Shown here piece by piece: positions 35,251-44,071 of a stretch of 64,000 bases of DNA (positions are counted from its first letter, which is position 1; each line of letters starts with the position of its first letter). Origin of the DNA: Halocynthiibacter namhaensis (GTDB lineage: Bacteria > Pseudomonadota > Alphaproteobacteria > Rhodobacterales > Rhodobacteraceae); assembly GCF_000812685.1 (NCBI RefSeq), contig NZ_JWIF01000040.1, forward strand, positions 62,001-126,000, written 5' to 3'. A model generated the notes under the pieces. That model ran no database searches. It worked only from the letters and a program-made list of their open reading frames with translations, and was not told the DNA's origin. The translations under genes were made by a program, and so were the position numbers.

Positions 35251-35434
35251 ATCGATATCCTTTGTGTTTTGTACGGTCTGGCGGTGGCTGACCATGTCAT
35301 TCTTGAATGCACTTAAAACGATTCTAAGTTCTGATCAATCTCATCTGTATCGATATCGATTTGCTTTGATGCGGGGGTGGCCAATCGGGCAATAATTCGC
35401 TAGCACTAGGGCAATTCTGACAAGGATGCCTGAT

Positions 35435-36388
35435 ATGCGTGATCTTAAAGTACCAGCCGAACGCCACCCGGAAAAAGCCAAGAATCCAAGCACCGCGCGT
35501 GTGAAGAAACCGGATTGGATCCGGGTAAAGGCCCCTGGTGGCAAAGGCTATGCCGAAACCCATAAAATCATGCGTGACAATGGGTTGGTGACCGTCTGTG
35601 AAGAAGCGGGCTGTCCTAATGTTGGCGAATGCTGGTCTCAGGGCCATGCGACTATGATGATTATGGGCGAGGTTTGCACGCGCGCCTGTACTTTCTGTAA
35701 TATTGCCACGGGTAAACCACCAGAAGATCTGGATGTGTTTGAACCTGGTCGTGTGGCAAGTGCGGTTAAAAAACTTGGCTTGAATCACGTGGTGATTACA
35801 TCTGTGGATCGTGATGATGTTGAAGATGGCGGCGCGGAACATTTCGCGCAAACCATTCGCGCCGTGCGCCAACAATCGCCCTCCACGACCATTGAAATTC
35901 TGACACCTGACTTTATTCGCTGTGCGCCGGAAGCTTTGGAAGTTGTGGTCGCCGCCAAACCTGATGTATTCAATCACAACCTTGAAACCGTGCCTGGCCT
36001 GTATCCAGAAGTGCGTCCTGGCGCGCGTTACTTCCATTCATTGCGCTTGTTGCAACGGGTGAAAGAGCTTGATCCAACGATGTTTACAAAATCTGGCATC
36101 ATGGTGGGGCTGGGTGAAAACCGTCAATCTGTGATGCAGGTGATGGAAGACATGCGTGCGGCTGACATCGATTTTTTAACCATCGGTCAGTATCTACAGC
36201 CAACGCCGAAACACCACGCGATTGACCGTTTTGTGACACCGGATGAATTCAAAGCCTATGAAAAATCCGCTTATGGCAAAGGGTTCTTGATGGTTTCTGC
36301 CACGCCTTTGACGCGATCCAGCTATCACGCGGGCGATGATTTTGCGCAATTGCGTGCGGCACGGTTGGAAAAGCTCGGCAAAGCTTAA
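35435..36388 (+). CDS. lipA: Lipoyl synthase
   Basis: Radical-SAM enzyme that inserts two sulfurs into protein-bound octanoyl groups. The protein carries both clusters: the N-terminal auxiliary motif [12 protein letters not shown] and the radical-SAM C-T-R-A-C-T-F-C. I prefer the ATG at 35435 (317 residues) because AAGGA lies eight bases upstream; the ATG at 35426 overlaps that Shine-Dalgarno. It depends on Fe-S assembly by the suf operon in this window. A bidirectional terminator follows. Confidence 0.97.
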   Translation: MRDLKVPAERHPEKAKNPSTARVKKPDWIRVKAPGGKGYAETHKIMRDNGLVTVCEEAGCPNVGECWSQGHATMMIMGEVCTRACTFCNIATGKPPEDLDVFEPGRVASAVKKLGLNHVVITSVDRDDVEDGGAEHFAQTIRAVRQQSPSTTIEILTPDFIRCAPEALEVVVAAKPDVFNHNLETVPGLYPEVRPGARYFHSLRLLQRVKELDPTMFTKSGIMVGLGENRQSVMQVMEDMRAADIDFLTIGQYLQPTPKHHAIDRFVTPDEFKAYEKSAYGKGFLMVSATPLTRSSYHAGDDFAQLRAARLEKLGKA

Positions 36389-36398
36389 GGGGAACAGT

Positions 36399-36435
36399 AA
36401 AAAGCACGCAAGACATATTCCCATGCGTGCTTTTT
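36399..36435 (+). terminator. Bidirectional terminator between lipA and hpt
   Basis: GCACGCA (36404-36410) pairs with TGCGTGC (36424-36430), flanked by AAAAA and TTTTT (36399-36403 and 36431-36435). It stops both converging genes. Confidence 0.9.
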
Positions 36436-36473
36436 ACCATGCGATTCATCATGGCTATCATTTTGATAGGGGC

Positions 36474-37022
36474 TTAGGTATCGGTGAAACGCACCTTGCC
36501 GATATACCCAAGATTGCGATTTCTCTGAGCGTAATCAATGCCGTAACCGACTACGAATTCATCAGGGATTTCAAAGCCTGTCCAATCCGCACGAATTTCA
36601 ACTTCGCGCCGAGACGGTTTATCTAGCAAGGCGATTGTACGCAGTTTGTTGGGTTTACGCGTATGCAGCAGGGCGGTTACATGTTTCAACGTAAAACCCG
36701 TGTCGACGATATCTTCAACCAACAGCACATCACGCCCGCCGATTTCGCCGCGCAAATCTTTTAGAATACGCACTTCGCGCGAACTTTCCATGGAATCGCC
36801 ATAAGACGATGCCTCAAGGAAATCGACCTCTACCGGAAGATCAAGTTCACGTACCAGATCGGCAATGAACACAAAGGACCCCCGCAGCAGACCAACCACA
36901 ACCAGTTTATCCGTGCCCTTGAACTCATCTTGAATTTCGCACGCGAGGTCTTCGATCCGTGCGGCAATGGACTTGGCTGAAATCATCTGATCGATGACAT
37001 ATTCGGGGGCAGGGTTGGTCAC
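36474..37022 (-). CDS. hpt: Hypoxanthine phosphoribosyltransferase (GTG start)
   Basis: Purine salvage enzyme making IMP (and GMP) from PRPP. The 182-residue protein has V-G-L-L-R-G-S-F (the PPi loop) and the PRPP motif [11 protein letters not shown], with the C-terminal [12 protein letters not shown] at 37022 is chosen because GGAAGGA lies six bases upstream; a TTG at 37037 would place that Shine-Dalgarno inside the gene. It diverges from the coq10-like gene. Confidence 0.94.
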   Translation of the reverse strand: MTNPAPEYVIDQMISAKSIAARIEDLACEIQDEFKGTDKLVVVGLLRGSFVFIADLVRELDLPVEVDFLEASSYGDSMESSREVRILKDLRGEIGGRDVLLVEDIVDTGFTLKHVTALLHTRKPNKLRTIALLDKPSRREVEIRADWTGFEIPDEFVVGYGIDYAQRNRNLGYIGKVRFTDT

Positions 37023-37156
37023 ATTTCGTCCTTCCAAAGGATTGCTGTATTGATCAGGCCCGGTTTAGCCATTCACATGGGCCAGGGTCAACCATTCTGG
37101 CGCAATGCGGCGTTTTTGTCCTGGTATCTTTTTCATTGTGGTTTTAAACATCGGCC

Positions 37157-37612
37157 ATGCCTAAGCACAGTGAAACAAAATTCCTGCCATATTCTGCCGA
37201 TCAGATGTATGATCTGGTCGCTGATGTTGCCTCTTATCCCGCGTTTTTGCCCTGGTGTTCCGCCGCGCGCATTCGCAGCCGTAAACCTTTGCCCGGCGAT
37301 GAAACCGCCGAGGTGATGGAGGCGGACCTTGTGATTTCATTCAAACTGTTTCGCGAACGTTTCGGCAGCCGTGTGCATCTTTACCCTGACCAACACCGGA
37401 TTGAGATGGAATATCTTGACGGCCCATTCCGCTACCTTAAATCCTATTGGCAATTTCAAGATCAAGGGGATGCAGGCTGTAACGTTGAATTCTATGTTGA
37501 TTTTGAGTTTAAGAACATCGTGCTGCAAAAGCTGATCGGTGTGGTTTTTAACGAAGCGATGCAACGTATCGTGCGCGCCTATGAGGCACGCGCAAAGGTT
37601 CTATACGGTTGA
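37157..37612 (+). CDS. COQ10/RatA-type START-domain protein
   Basis: A 151-residue START-like protein related to the ubiquinone-binding COQ10 and to bacterial RatA (M-Y-D-L-V-A-D-V-A-S-Y-P-A-F-L-P-W-C, then G-P-F-R-Y-L-K-S-Y-W-Q-F, F-E-F-K-N-I-V-L-Q-K-L-I-G). In alphaproteobacteria the ubiquinone-carrier or chaperone role is the likelier. Toxin annotations of RatA relatives come from E. coli and need not apply. Single gene. Confidence 0.9.
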   Translation: MPKHSETKFLPYSADQMYDLVADVASYPAFLPWCSAARIRSRKPLPGDETAEVMEADLVISFKLFRERFGSRVHLYPDQHRIEMEYLDGPFRYLKSYWQFQDQGDAGCNVEFYVDFEFKNIVLQKLIGVVFNEAMQRIVRAYEARAKVLYG

Positions 37613-37620
37613 TCTGAAAG

Positions 37621-37713
37621 AAAAACGGGCCTTCTTCAAAGCGATAAAGAAGACCCGTCGCGCGCCCAAGAGAGAGAGAAGGGCCGACGGAACGTCGAGA
37701 CGCGCATAAGTGA
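37621..37713 (-). ncRNA. Candidate small RNA with its own -10 and terminator
   Basis: On the minus strand a perfect TATAAT (37725 to 37720; the -35 is weak) predicts a start near 37713. The RNA would contain a CGACG-TTC-CGTCG hairpin (37697 to 37685), a pyrimidine-rich single-stranded stretch (37683 to 37663, repeated CU), and a 12-position terminator stem with one mismatch (37658-37647 with 37636-37625) followed by TTTTT. No reading frame fits. The alternative is a long 3' tail of the cinA transcript that ends here. Confidence 0.45.
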
Positions 37714-37896
37714 CGATAGATTATATGGCAGGAGAGGATCCGATGAAGTCGGAAAAAGCGTTAACAACCGCTGAAATTCACCACACACTGTTCGTTTCTC
37801 TATGAAGGACCAGAATGTATGAGAATGCCAAGCGTTTTTTGGTCTTTGCATAATTTATGTGCAGTTTTTGGCCTTAGTTGCCTTAGAAACGTGCGG

Positions 37897-38388
37897 TTAG
37901 GCCAGTTCACAGCGCAACAACCGTAAGGCATAGTCGCGTGCACGTAAGCGTACCTTGTCGCGACCACAGGCGCCGAACTCTTTGGTTTCGGCGGATACGG
38001 AAGCTGGGGCATGTTTTTGACGCCGAGCCAGGGCAAAACACACGCGCCCCTCTGGTTTGTGATCTGACCCACCAGGCCCTGCGATCCCACTGATCGCGAC
38101 GCTGATATCCGCCCCGGATTGTGCTAGCGCCCCCAATGCCATTTCACGAACGGTCGGTTCAGAGACCGCGCCGAAAGTATCAACGGTGCTTGGCGCAACG
38201 TTCAACAGCTTGATCTTGGCCATGTTTGAATAGGTCACGAAACCAAATTCAAACATCTTTGATGATCCAGGTGCATGGGTTAGGGCAGCAGCCACCATGC
38301 CACCGGTGCAGCTTTCTGCACAGGTCAACACCAGGTTTTGTTCTGTTGCAAGTCGCAGTATTGCGTCAATGTCTGAGGCGTTTGTCAT
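37897..38388 (-). CDS. CinA C-terminal-domain protein (PncC-type NMN amidohydrolase)
   Basis: The 163-residue protein is the stand-alone CinA C-terminal domain (C-A-E-S-C-T-G-G-M-V-A-A, G-F-V-T-Y-S-N, and S-G-I-A-G-P-G-G), which in characterised members deamidates nicotinamide mononucleotide in NAD recycling. The ATG at 38388 overlaps the pgpA stop (ATGA). It is the last gene of the ispDF-pgpA-cinA series. Confidence 0.92.
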   Translation of the reverse strand: MTNASDIDAILRLATEQNLVLTCAESCTGGMVAAALTHAPGSSKMFEFGFVTYSNMAKIKLLNVAPSTVDTFGAVSEPTVREMALGALAQSGADISVAISGIAGPGGSDHKPEGRVCFALARRQKHAPASVSAETKEFGACGRDKVRLRARDYALRLLRCELA

Positions 38389-38888
38389 ACGCCGATCAGT
38401 CCGTGACTGATCCAAGCGGCCCCCATAACAACGAATGCGGCCAAAATACCGGCAATGACATCATCCAGCATCACGCCGAACGCATCATGTCGCCGATCCG
38501 CCATACCAACAGGGCCTGGCTTGAGGATATCAAAGAACCGAAATGCGGCAAAGGCAGTCAGAATACCGGGCCAAAGGGCCAAGATCGATGCGCCGGAATG
38601 GGTTGCACCAATTGCAACAGGGATAAGGGCGATCCATTGTCCGGCGACCTCGTCAATTACGATCTCTGATGGGTCATGATCATCCTGTCCGTGCGTTGAC
38701 ACAAGCGTCGCCCACCAGCCAACGAAAAAGGCCACACAAGCCCCAATCGCCAGCAAGACTGGCCCGCCAAGCACATGCAGACCCAATCCCGCTGGAATGG
38801 CCGCCAATGACCCCCAAGTGCCGGGTGCGGGGCGGATTAGGCCCGCGCCAAAAAAGACCGCGATTGATCTGGCAATGAATTTTTGCAT
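38385..38888 (-). CDS. pgpA: Phosphatidylglycerophosphatase A
   Basis: Membrane phosphatase converting phosphatidylglycerophosphate to phosphatidylglycerol. The 167-residue protein shows P-A-P-G-T-W-G-S-L-A-A (20-30), the D-E-V-A-G-Q-W motif, and R-x-x-D-I-L-K-P-G-P-V. Four membrane segments. It follows ispDF by 17 bases and overlaps cinA by four. Confidence 0.95.
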   Translation of the reverse strand: MQKFIARSIAVFFGAGLIRPAPGTWGSLAAIPAGLGLHVLGGPVLLAIGACVAFFVGWWATLVSTHGQDDHDPSEIVIDEVAGQWIALIPVAIGATHSGASILALWPGILTAFAAFRFFDILKPGPVGMADRRHDAFGVMLDDVIAGILAAFVVMGAAWISHGLIGV

Positions 38889-38905
38889 GGGTGTTGGACC
38901 TTATC

Positions 38906-40099
38906 TTATTGTTTGATCAAGGAAACCGTTGCAAGGCTTGCGATGCCTTCGCCGCGCCCTGTGAAACCAAGTTTTTCTGAAGTTGTTGCTTTGACTGAAA
39001 CGCGATCAACGTCAATGCCGCAGATCTCGGCCAAGCGTTCCCGCATTGCGTTGGAGACGGGGCCGATTTTGGGAAATTCGCAGACAAGGGTGCAATCCAT
39101 ATTGCTGATCGAGAACCCTTTTCTAGCAACCAATTCAACAGCATGTGATAGGAATATATGGCTTTCGACGTTCTTCCATTTCATGTCAGACGGAGGAAAA
39201 TGCTGGCCAATATCGCCTTCGGCCAAAGCCCCATAGATCGCATCCGTCAGGGCATGCATACCTACATCTGCATCAGAATGCCCAAGCATGCCCTGATCAT
39301 GGGGAACCTTAACGCCACAAATCACGACGTGATCATTTGCGCCGTCATCACGTTGGCCAAAACGATGCACGTCATAGCCATTGCCAACACGAATATCCAT
39401 CGGTTCGTCCTTTGCTTTGCTTAATAAGGTCTCGGCACGCCGAAAATCTTGGGGATGGGTGATCTTGATATTATCTTCATCGCCCAGAACGATTTGGACT
39501 TCAACGCCATTTGCCCGGGCGACTTCGACATCATCCGCGGCAATGGTTGTGTTATTGGCGTGTGCCGCACGGATCACCGAAAGGTGAAATCCCTGCGGGG
39601 TTTGCGCGCGCCACAGGCCGCTGCGATCAACCGTTTCCCGCACGACCCCATCACAGCCACGCCATAATGCGTCAGTGACGGGCACCGCTGGTGCGGCGGC
39701 GGCAGATGTATTCAATGCGTCGCAAACCCTAGAAATCAAAGTAGATGTAAGCATCGGGCGCGCGCCGTCATGAATTAAAACGCGACTAAATTCGTCTGGG
39801 ATGGCCTGTAAACCTGCACCTACGGATTGGTCACGCTCAGCGCCGCCGTCCACGATCTGAACAGGGATGTTGTCTGGCAACGTAACTTCGGTCGAAACAA
39901 ATTCACGATCTTGCGGGCGTATAACCAGGACGATATGATCGATATCCGGGTGTTGGGCAAATTGTAGCAAACTGTGATCGATCACCAACTTCGATGCAAG
40001 TGTTTGATATTGCTTCGGCAATATACGATATCGGCCCGAGGCGGCGCGGGTGCCAGTGCCTGCAGCAACGATGATCGCCGCGGTTTTTTGGTTCTGCAT
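38906..40099 (-). CDS. ispDF: Bifunctional IspD/IspF (isoprenoid synthesis)
   Basis: Fusion of 2-C-methyl-D-erythritol 4-phosphate cytidylyltransferase and 2-C-methyl-D-erythritol 2,4-cyclodiphosphate synthase, the third and fifth enzymes of the MEP pathway. The IspD half (about 1-230) has A-A-G-T-G-T-R and H-D-G-A-R-P; the IspF half (about 237-397) has [15 protein letters not shown] and C-T-L-V-C-E-F-P-K. The fusion is common in alphaproteobacteria. It diverges from dusB, and the NtrC-type sites lie between them. Confidence 0.97.
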   Translation of the reverse strand: MQNQKTAAIIVAAGTGTRAASGRYRILPKQYQTLASKLVIDHSLLQFAQHPDIDHIVLVIRPQDREFVSTEVTLPDNIPVQIVDGGAERDQSVGAGLQAIPDEFSRVLIHDGARPMLTSTLISRVCDALNTSAAAAPAVPVTDALWRGCDGVVRETVDRSGLWRAQTPQGFHLSVIRAAHANNTTIAADDVEVARANGVEVQIVLGDEDNIKITHPQDFRRAETLLSKAKDEPMDIRVGNGYDVHRFGQRDDGANDHVVICGVKVPHDQGMLGHSDADVGMHALTDAIYGALAEGDIGQHFPPSDMKWKNVESHIFLSHAVELVARKGFSISNMDCTLVCEFPKIGPVSNAMRERLAEICGIDVDRVSVKATTSEKLGFTGRGEGIASLATVSLIKQ

Positions 40100-40180
40100 C
40101 CTAGGGCCGCTGTCGTTGTCGAAAAACTATGCATTACCTTTAGGCATTTTGAACGCGCGGGGCAATCGGCTTCCATGTGT

Positions 40181-40197
40181 CGCACAATTATTGTGCA
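40181..40197. promoter_or_regulatory. NtrC-type binding site 1 upstream of dusB-ntrBC
   Basis: CGCAC-N7-GTGCA (40181-40197) matches the NtrC consensus TGCAC-N7-GTGCA in nine of ten defined positions; the core GCACAATTATTGTGC is a perfect 15-base palindrome. It lies 118 bases before the dusB start and 82 before that of ispDF. Regulation of ntrBC by NtrC is an inference. Confidence 0.6.
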
Positions 40198-40211
40198 AGA
40201 ACTGTCGTCAC

Positions 40212-40228
40212 TGCATTAAAATTATGCA
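40212..40228. promoter_or_regulatory. NtrC-type binding site 2 upstream of dusB-ntrBC
   Basis: TGCAT-N7-ATGCA (40212-40228) matches eight of ten positions of the NtrC consensus and is symmetrical. Its centre is 31 bases from that of site 1, about three helical turns, so both would face the same side of the DNA, as expected for tandem NtrC dimers. Confidence 0.5.
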
Positions 40229-40314
40229 TACTGTGGTGTTTCTAGGTATTTGCGTTAGTGGGTGATTGCCTCAGATGGGGGCAGAGTGGTCTTGACGGGC
40301 GGAAGGGATGAACT

Positions 40315-41304
40315 GTGACGTTTACAATCGGCGATATAACTGTTGAAGCTCCGGTGCTGTTGGCGCCGTTGGCGGGGATCACAGATCTACCGTTTCGCAA
40401 TCTCGTGTCTGGGTTTGGTGCTGGACTGGTTGTCAGTGAAATGGTTGCAAGCCAAGAAATGGTACAGCAAAAACCAGGCGTGCGCGAAAAGGCAGAGCTT
40501 GGACTTCAACTTGCCAACACCGCAGTTCAACTGGCCGGACGCGAGGCCCATTGGATGTCAGAAGCCGCGAAAGTTGTTGAAGACAATGGCGCGCGGATCA
40601 TCGATATCAACATGGGGTGCCCTGCAAAGAAGGTCGTGAATGGGTATTCTGGCTCGGCTTTGTTGAAAGATCTTGATCACGCATTGCACTTGATTGAGGC
40701 AGTCGTCGCGGCAACGTCTTTGCCCGTCACATTGAAAACCCGGCTTGGGTGGGACGACGCTTTATTGAACGCACCAGAGCTTGCAAAAAGGGCCGAAAGC
40801 GCGGGCATTCAGATGATCACCATTCATGGTCGAACCCGCTGTCAATTCTATAAAGGTCATGCAGATTGGGCTGCGATCAAACTGGTGAAAGACGCAGTTT
40901 CTATTCCTGTTATTGCCAACGGTGACATTAAGAATGCAGAAGATGCCATTGATGCAATGAGACTTTCTTCTGGCGATGGCGTAATGATCGGTCGTGGCGC
41001 TCAGGGGCAACCTTGGCGTTTGGCCCAAGTGTCATCACAGCTGTTCGGGACCGCAGCCCCCAAAGTTCCTGTGGGGGCCGACCTCGCGGCGATGGTTTCT
41101 GGTCACTATCAAGACATGCTGGGATTCTATGGCAAAGACCTGGGAAACCGAACCGCGCGCAAACATTTGGGTTGGTACATGGATCAAGCGCATACGCCCA
41201 TGGATTTGCGCCGCGCTGTGTTGACAGAACGCGATCCGAATGCGGTGATAGATCTGCTGCCTGATGCGATGTCTGCGGACCATTGTGAGGTGCCACATGG
41301 CTGA
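40315..41304 (+). CDS. dusB: tRNA-dihydrouridine synthase (DusB / NifR3)
   Basis: Flavoenzyme that reduces uridines in tRNA. The 329-residue protein has the TIM-barrel N-terminus L-L-A-P-L-A-G-I-T-D-L-P-F-R, the catalytic cysteine in N-M-G-C-P-A-K-K, and I-H-G-R-T-R. Start is a GTG at 40315 with GGAAGGGA upstream. The gene is called nifR3 in Rhodobacter, where it precedes ntrBC as here; its end overlaps ntrB by eight bases. Confidence 0.95.
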   Translation: MTFTIGDITVEAPVLLAPLAGITDLPFRNLVSGFGAGLVVSEMVASQEMVQQKPGVREKAELGLQLANTAVQLAGREAHWMSEAAKVVEDNGARIIDINMGCPAKKVVNGYSGSALLKDLDHALHLIEAVVAATSLPVTLKTRLGWDDALLNAPELAKRAESAGIQMITIHGRTRCQFYKGHADWAAIKLVKDAVSIPVIANGDIKNAEDAIDAMRLSSGDGVMIGRGAQGQPWRLAQVSSQLFGTAAPKVPVGADLAAMVSGHYQDMLGFYGKDLGNRTARKHLGWYMDQAHTPMDLRRAVLTERDPNAVIDLLPDAMSADHCEVPHG

Positions 41305-42415
41305 GACACCATCCGTGATCCACGGTGATCTTTGGGACATATTCCCTTTGCCCTTGTTGATGTTGAATGAAGCGGGGCAGATCATCGGAAGCAATCCTGC
41401 GGCGCAGGCCTGTTTTCACCAGTCCCAACGCGGCCTTCAGAATGCAAATCCAGATCAAATCATGGAAATTGCGCCGTCAGTCTCAGATTTGCTGGCCCGG
41501 TTCTCAGACGGGCGGCCATCAATCGCTGTGAATGATCTGCGTCTGTCATTTCGCAACAGGTCTTCGATCTTTTGTCGGTTGCAAATCAATCGGGTTGGCG
41601 CTGATTTTATATTGGTGTTTCAACCCGATGAAACCGAAAGCCTGCCTCATATTATTTCCAGCCCAGACAGTGCTGCGCGGGTTGCTGTCGGCATGGCTGA
41701 TATGTTGGCGCATGAGATTAAGAACCCACTCGCGGGGATTTCAGGCGCGGCGCAACTTATTGAAATGTCGCCGGATCGTGACACGAAGGAACTGACAGAT
41801 TTGATCGTTGAGGAATGCCAACGAATAGTAAAGCTGCTGTCACAAGTCGAAGACTTTGGCAATTTGCAGCCGCCAGAAACATTATCTGTCAACCTGCATG
41901 ATGTGCTGGATCGCGCGGTTCAATCCGCCAGTCTTGGCTTTGCAACCGGCATCGAGATCAAGCGGGAATATGATCCTTCTTTGCCGATGACCTTTGGTGA
42001 CAGTGACCGTTTGGTTCAGGTGTTTTTGAACCTGCTGAAAAACGCATCAGAGGCGCTTGGACGTGCACCCGACACGGATGTGCCACAGATCGTGTTGCGC
42101 AGTTTCTATGAACAGGGCTTGCGTCGTCAAAACCAAGATGGAAGCGTGGAAAACCTGCCGCTTCACGTTGAGGTGATTGATAATGGTCCCGGTATTCCCG
42201 CGCATATCAACGACGAGGTCTTCGATCCATTTGTATCGGGCCGGGTCAATGGCACCGGGCTTGGCTTGCCGCTGGTTCGTCATATTATTGAGGCACATGG
42301 CGGGCTTGTACGCCTGACGTCATGCCCTGGAAAAACCAGTTTCAGGGTTTCCTTGCCGGTCGCACCCATGGATGACGCCGCAGCTGTGGCGAACCCCAAA
42401 GAAGGAGAACGATAA
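41297..42415 (+). CDS. ntrB: Nitrogen sensor histidine kinase NtrB
   Basis: Soluble two-component kinase that phosphorylates NtrC under nitrogen limitation and is held off by PII. The 372-residue protein has an N-terminal PAS-like domain (about 10-110), HisKA with A-H-E-I-K-N-P-L-A-G (His139), and a HATPase domain (D-N-G-P-G-I-P, G-T-G-L-G-L-P-L). Start at 41297 overlaps dusB by eight bases; it abuts ntrC directly. Confidence 0.94.
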   Translation: MAETPSVIHGDLWDIFPLPLLMLNEAGQIIGSNPAAQACFHQSQRGLQNANPDQIMEIAPSVSDLLARFSDGRPSIAVNDLRLSFRNRSSIFCRLQINRVGADFILVFQPDETESLPHIISSPDSAARVAVGMADMLAHEIKNPLAGISGAAQLIEMSPDRDTKELTDLIVEECQRIVKLLSQVEDFGNLQPPETLSVNLHDVLDRAVQSASLGFATGIEIKREYDPSLPMTFGDSDRLVQVFLNLLKNASEALGRAPDTDVPQIVLRSFYEQGLRRQNQDGSVENLPLHVEVIDNGPGIPAHINDEVFDPFVSGRVNGTGLGLPLVRHIIEAHGGLVRLTSCPGKTSFRVSLPVAPMDDAAAVANPKEGER

Positions 42416-43960
42416 ATGGATGGCACAGTTTTAATCGCCGATGATGATCGCACAATCCGAACCGTTCTGAGCCAAGCCATGACGCGGGCAGGGATGCAGG
42501 TTCACGCGACCTCGTCTTTGACGACATTGATGCGCTGGGTGGCTGAGGGACGCGGGGACTTGGTGATTACGGATGTTGCCATGCCTGACGGCAACGGTAT
42601 TGAAATGATCCCGCGTATTTCAGAATTGCGCCCGGGTCTTCCGGTTATCGTGATTTCAGCGCAAAACACCGTAATGACCGCCATTCGTGCCACCGAAGCT
42701 GAAGCCTGGGATTACCTGCCAAAACCCTTTGATCTTCCTGAACTTATGCGTCGTTCCGCGCGTGCATTGGAAGAAACCCGTCAGGTTACATCGGTCGTTG
42801 CGTCTGCGGCGGCCACGAGCGCACCTATGGATGTGATGCCTCAACGCACGGATGGCGCCGAGTTTGCCTTGTCTGGCCGATCACCCGAAATGCAGCACAT
42901 CTATCAGACGATCGCACGCGTTATGAATTCTGATATCTCGGTGCTTATCACCGGCGACAGTGGATGCGGTAAAACCCAAATTGCGCGTGCGGTGCATCAG
43001 CTGGGGGAGCGGCGCAATCGGAATTGGGCTGTGTTGGACCCAAGCCTTCTGGGGCGGCAGGAAAATGAAGACCAGCTTTTGGCCAAACTGGCAGGCGGCA
43101 CATTGGTGATTGAGGACCCCGCCGATTATTCCGATGAGGAACAGACACGCCTGAACCGTTTGTTGGGGCGAATGGGGGCGGAAACCCAGAACACTGCGCC
43201 GCGCATTGTGACGACCAGTCAGAAGAACCTGATGCAGGTGATGTCATCGGGGCAGCTCCGCCAGGATCTATATTACCGCTTCGCAGGGATCGAATTGCAT
43301 GTGCCCAATTTGGCGCAGCGCCCCTCTGATATTTTGGTGTTTGCGCAAGAATTCCTCAGCAGCGACGAGTTCGATGAACGTGGACCAGGGCTTGGACGAA
43401 GCAACGGAACCGCGCGTGCTTTCTCACCTGAGGCGGAGGCCTTGTTGCGTCAACACCCTTGGCTTGGAAACGTGCGCGAGCTGAAAAACGTGGTTCGGCA
43501 GCTGGTCGCCGTCAGCAGTGGCACGATCATCACAGATGTTGATGTGCGATTGACGTTGAAACTGCCACTGGATCGCTACATGGGGGATCGGGGCGCCATG
43601 GTTGCAGGCGACGCGATGCCTAATGTGGCCGGTGTCGGCAATGTTTCGCCTGGATCGACGGGGCTTGCGCCCCCAGCGCATTACGCCGAGCAACCCGCGC
43701 CACAGAGAGAGAAACTGGCAGAGTCCGTGGGGTATCATTTGCGTAGGTACTTTGATTTGCACCAAGATTCTTTGCCGCCGCCCGGATTGTATCAGCGGAT
43801 CCTGAAAGAGGTGGAAATCCCACTGTTCGAAATCGCTTTAGAGGCAACCCAAGGAAATCAGGCAAAATGTGCCGAACTTCTGGGGATCAATCGCAATACC
43901 TTGCGCAAGAAGCTTACCGGACTCGATATTCGCGTGACACGCGGTCGGAAAATGATGTAA
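42416..43960 (+). CDS. ntrC: Nitrogen response regulator NtrC lacking the sigma-54 loop
   Basis: Response regulator for nitrogen control, 514 residues: receiver (phospho-acceptor Asp53), AAA-type ATPase-like domain with G-D-S-G-C-G-K-T near 180, and a C-terminal helix-turn-helix (N-Q-A-K-C-A-E-L-L-G-I-N-R-N-T-L-R-K-K-L). The GAFTGA loop that contacts sigma-54 is missing; the segment runs W-A-V-L-D-P-S-L-L-G-R-Q-E-N-E-D. Rhodobacter capsulatus NtrC has the same loss and works with the housekeeping polymerase. It follows ntrB without a gap. Confidence 0.95.
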   Translation: MDGTVLIADDDRTIRTVLSQAMTRAGMQVHATSSLTTLMRWVAEGRGDLVITDVAMPDGNGIEMIPRISELRPGLPVIVISAQNTVMTAIRATEAEAWDYLPKPFDLPELMRRSARALEETRQVTSVVASAAATSAPMDVMPQRTDGAEFALSGRSPEMQHIYQTIARVMNSDISVLITGDSGCGKTQIARAVHQLGERRNRNWAVLDPSLLGRQENEDQLLAKLAGGTLVIEDPADYSDEEQTRLNRLLGRMGAETQNTAPRIVTTSQKNLMQVMSSGQLRQDLYYRFAGIELHVPNLAQRPSDILVFAQEFLSSDEFDERGPGLGRSNGTARAFSPEAEALLRQHPWLGNVRELKNVVRQLVAVSSGTIITDVDVRLTLKLPLDRYMGDRGAMVAGDAMPNVAGVGNVSPGSTGLAPPAHYAEQPAPQREKLAESVGYHLRRYFDLHQDSLPPPGLYQRILKEVEIPLFEIALEATQGNQAKCAELLGINRNTLRKKLTGLDIRVTRGRKMM

Positions 43961-44071
43961 TACCGCAACAGAGAGTGGCCAAAAAGTTTCATTGTTACCA
44001 TGGAAGCCTTTGGTCTATGCGGTTGTCATGTGGGATCTACCTGCATGACCCATCATGAATAGGGTTTGAAT

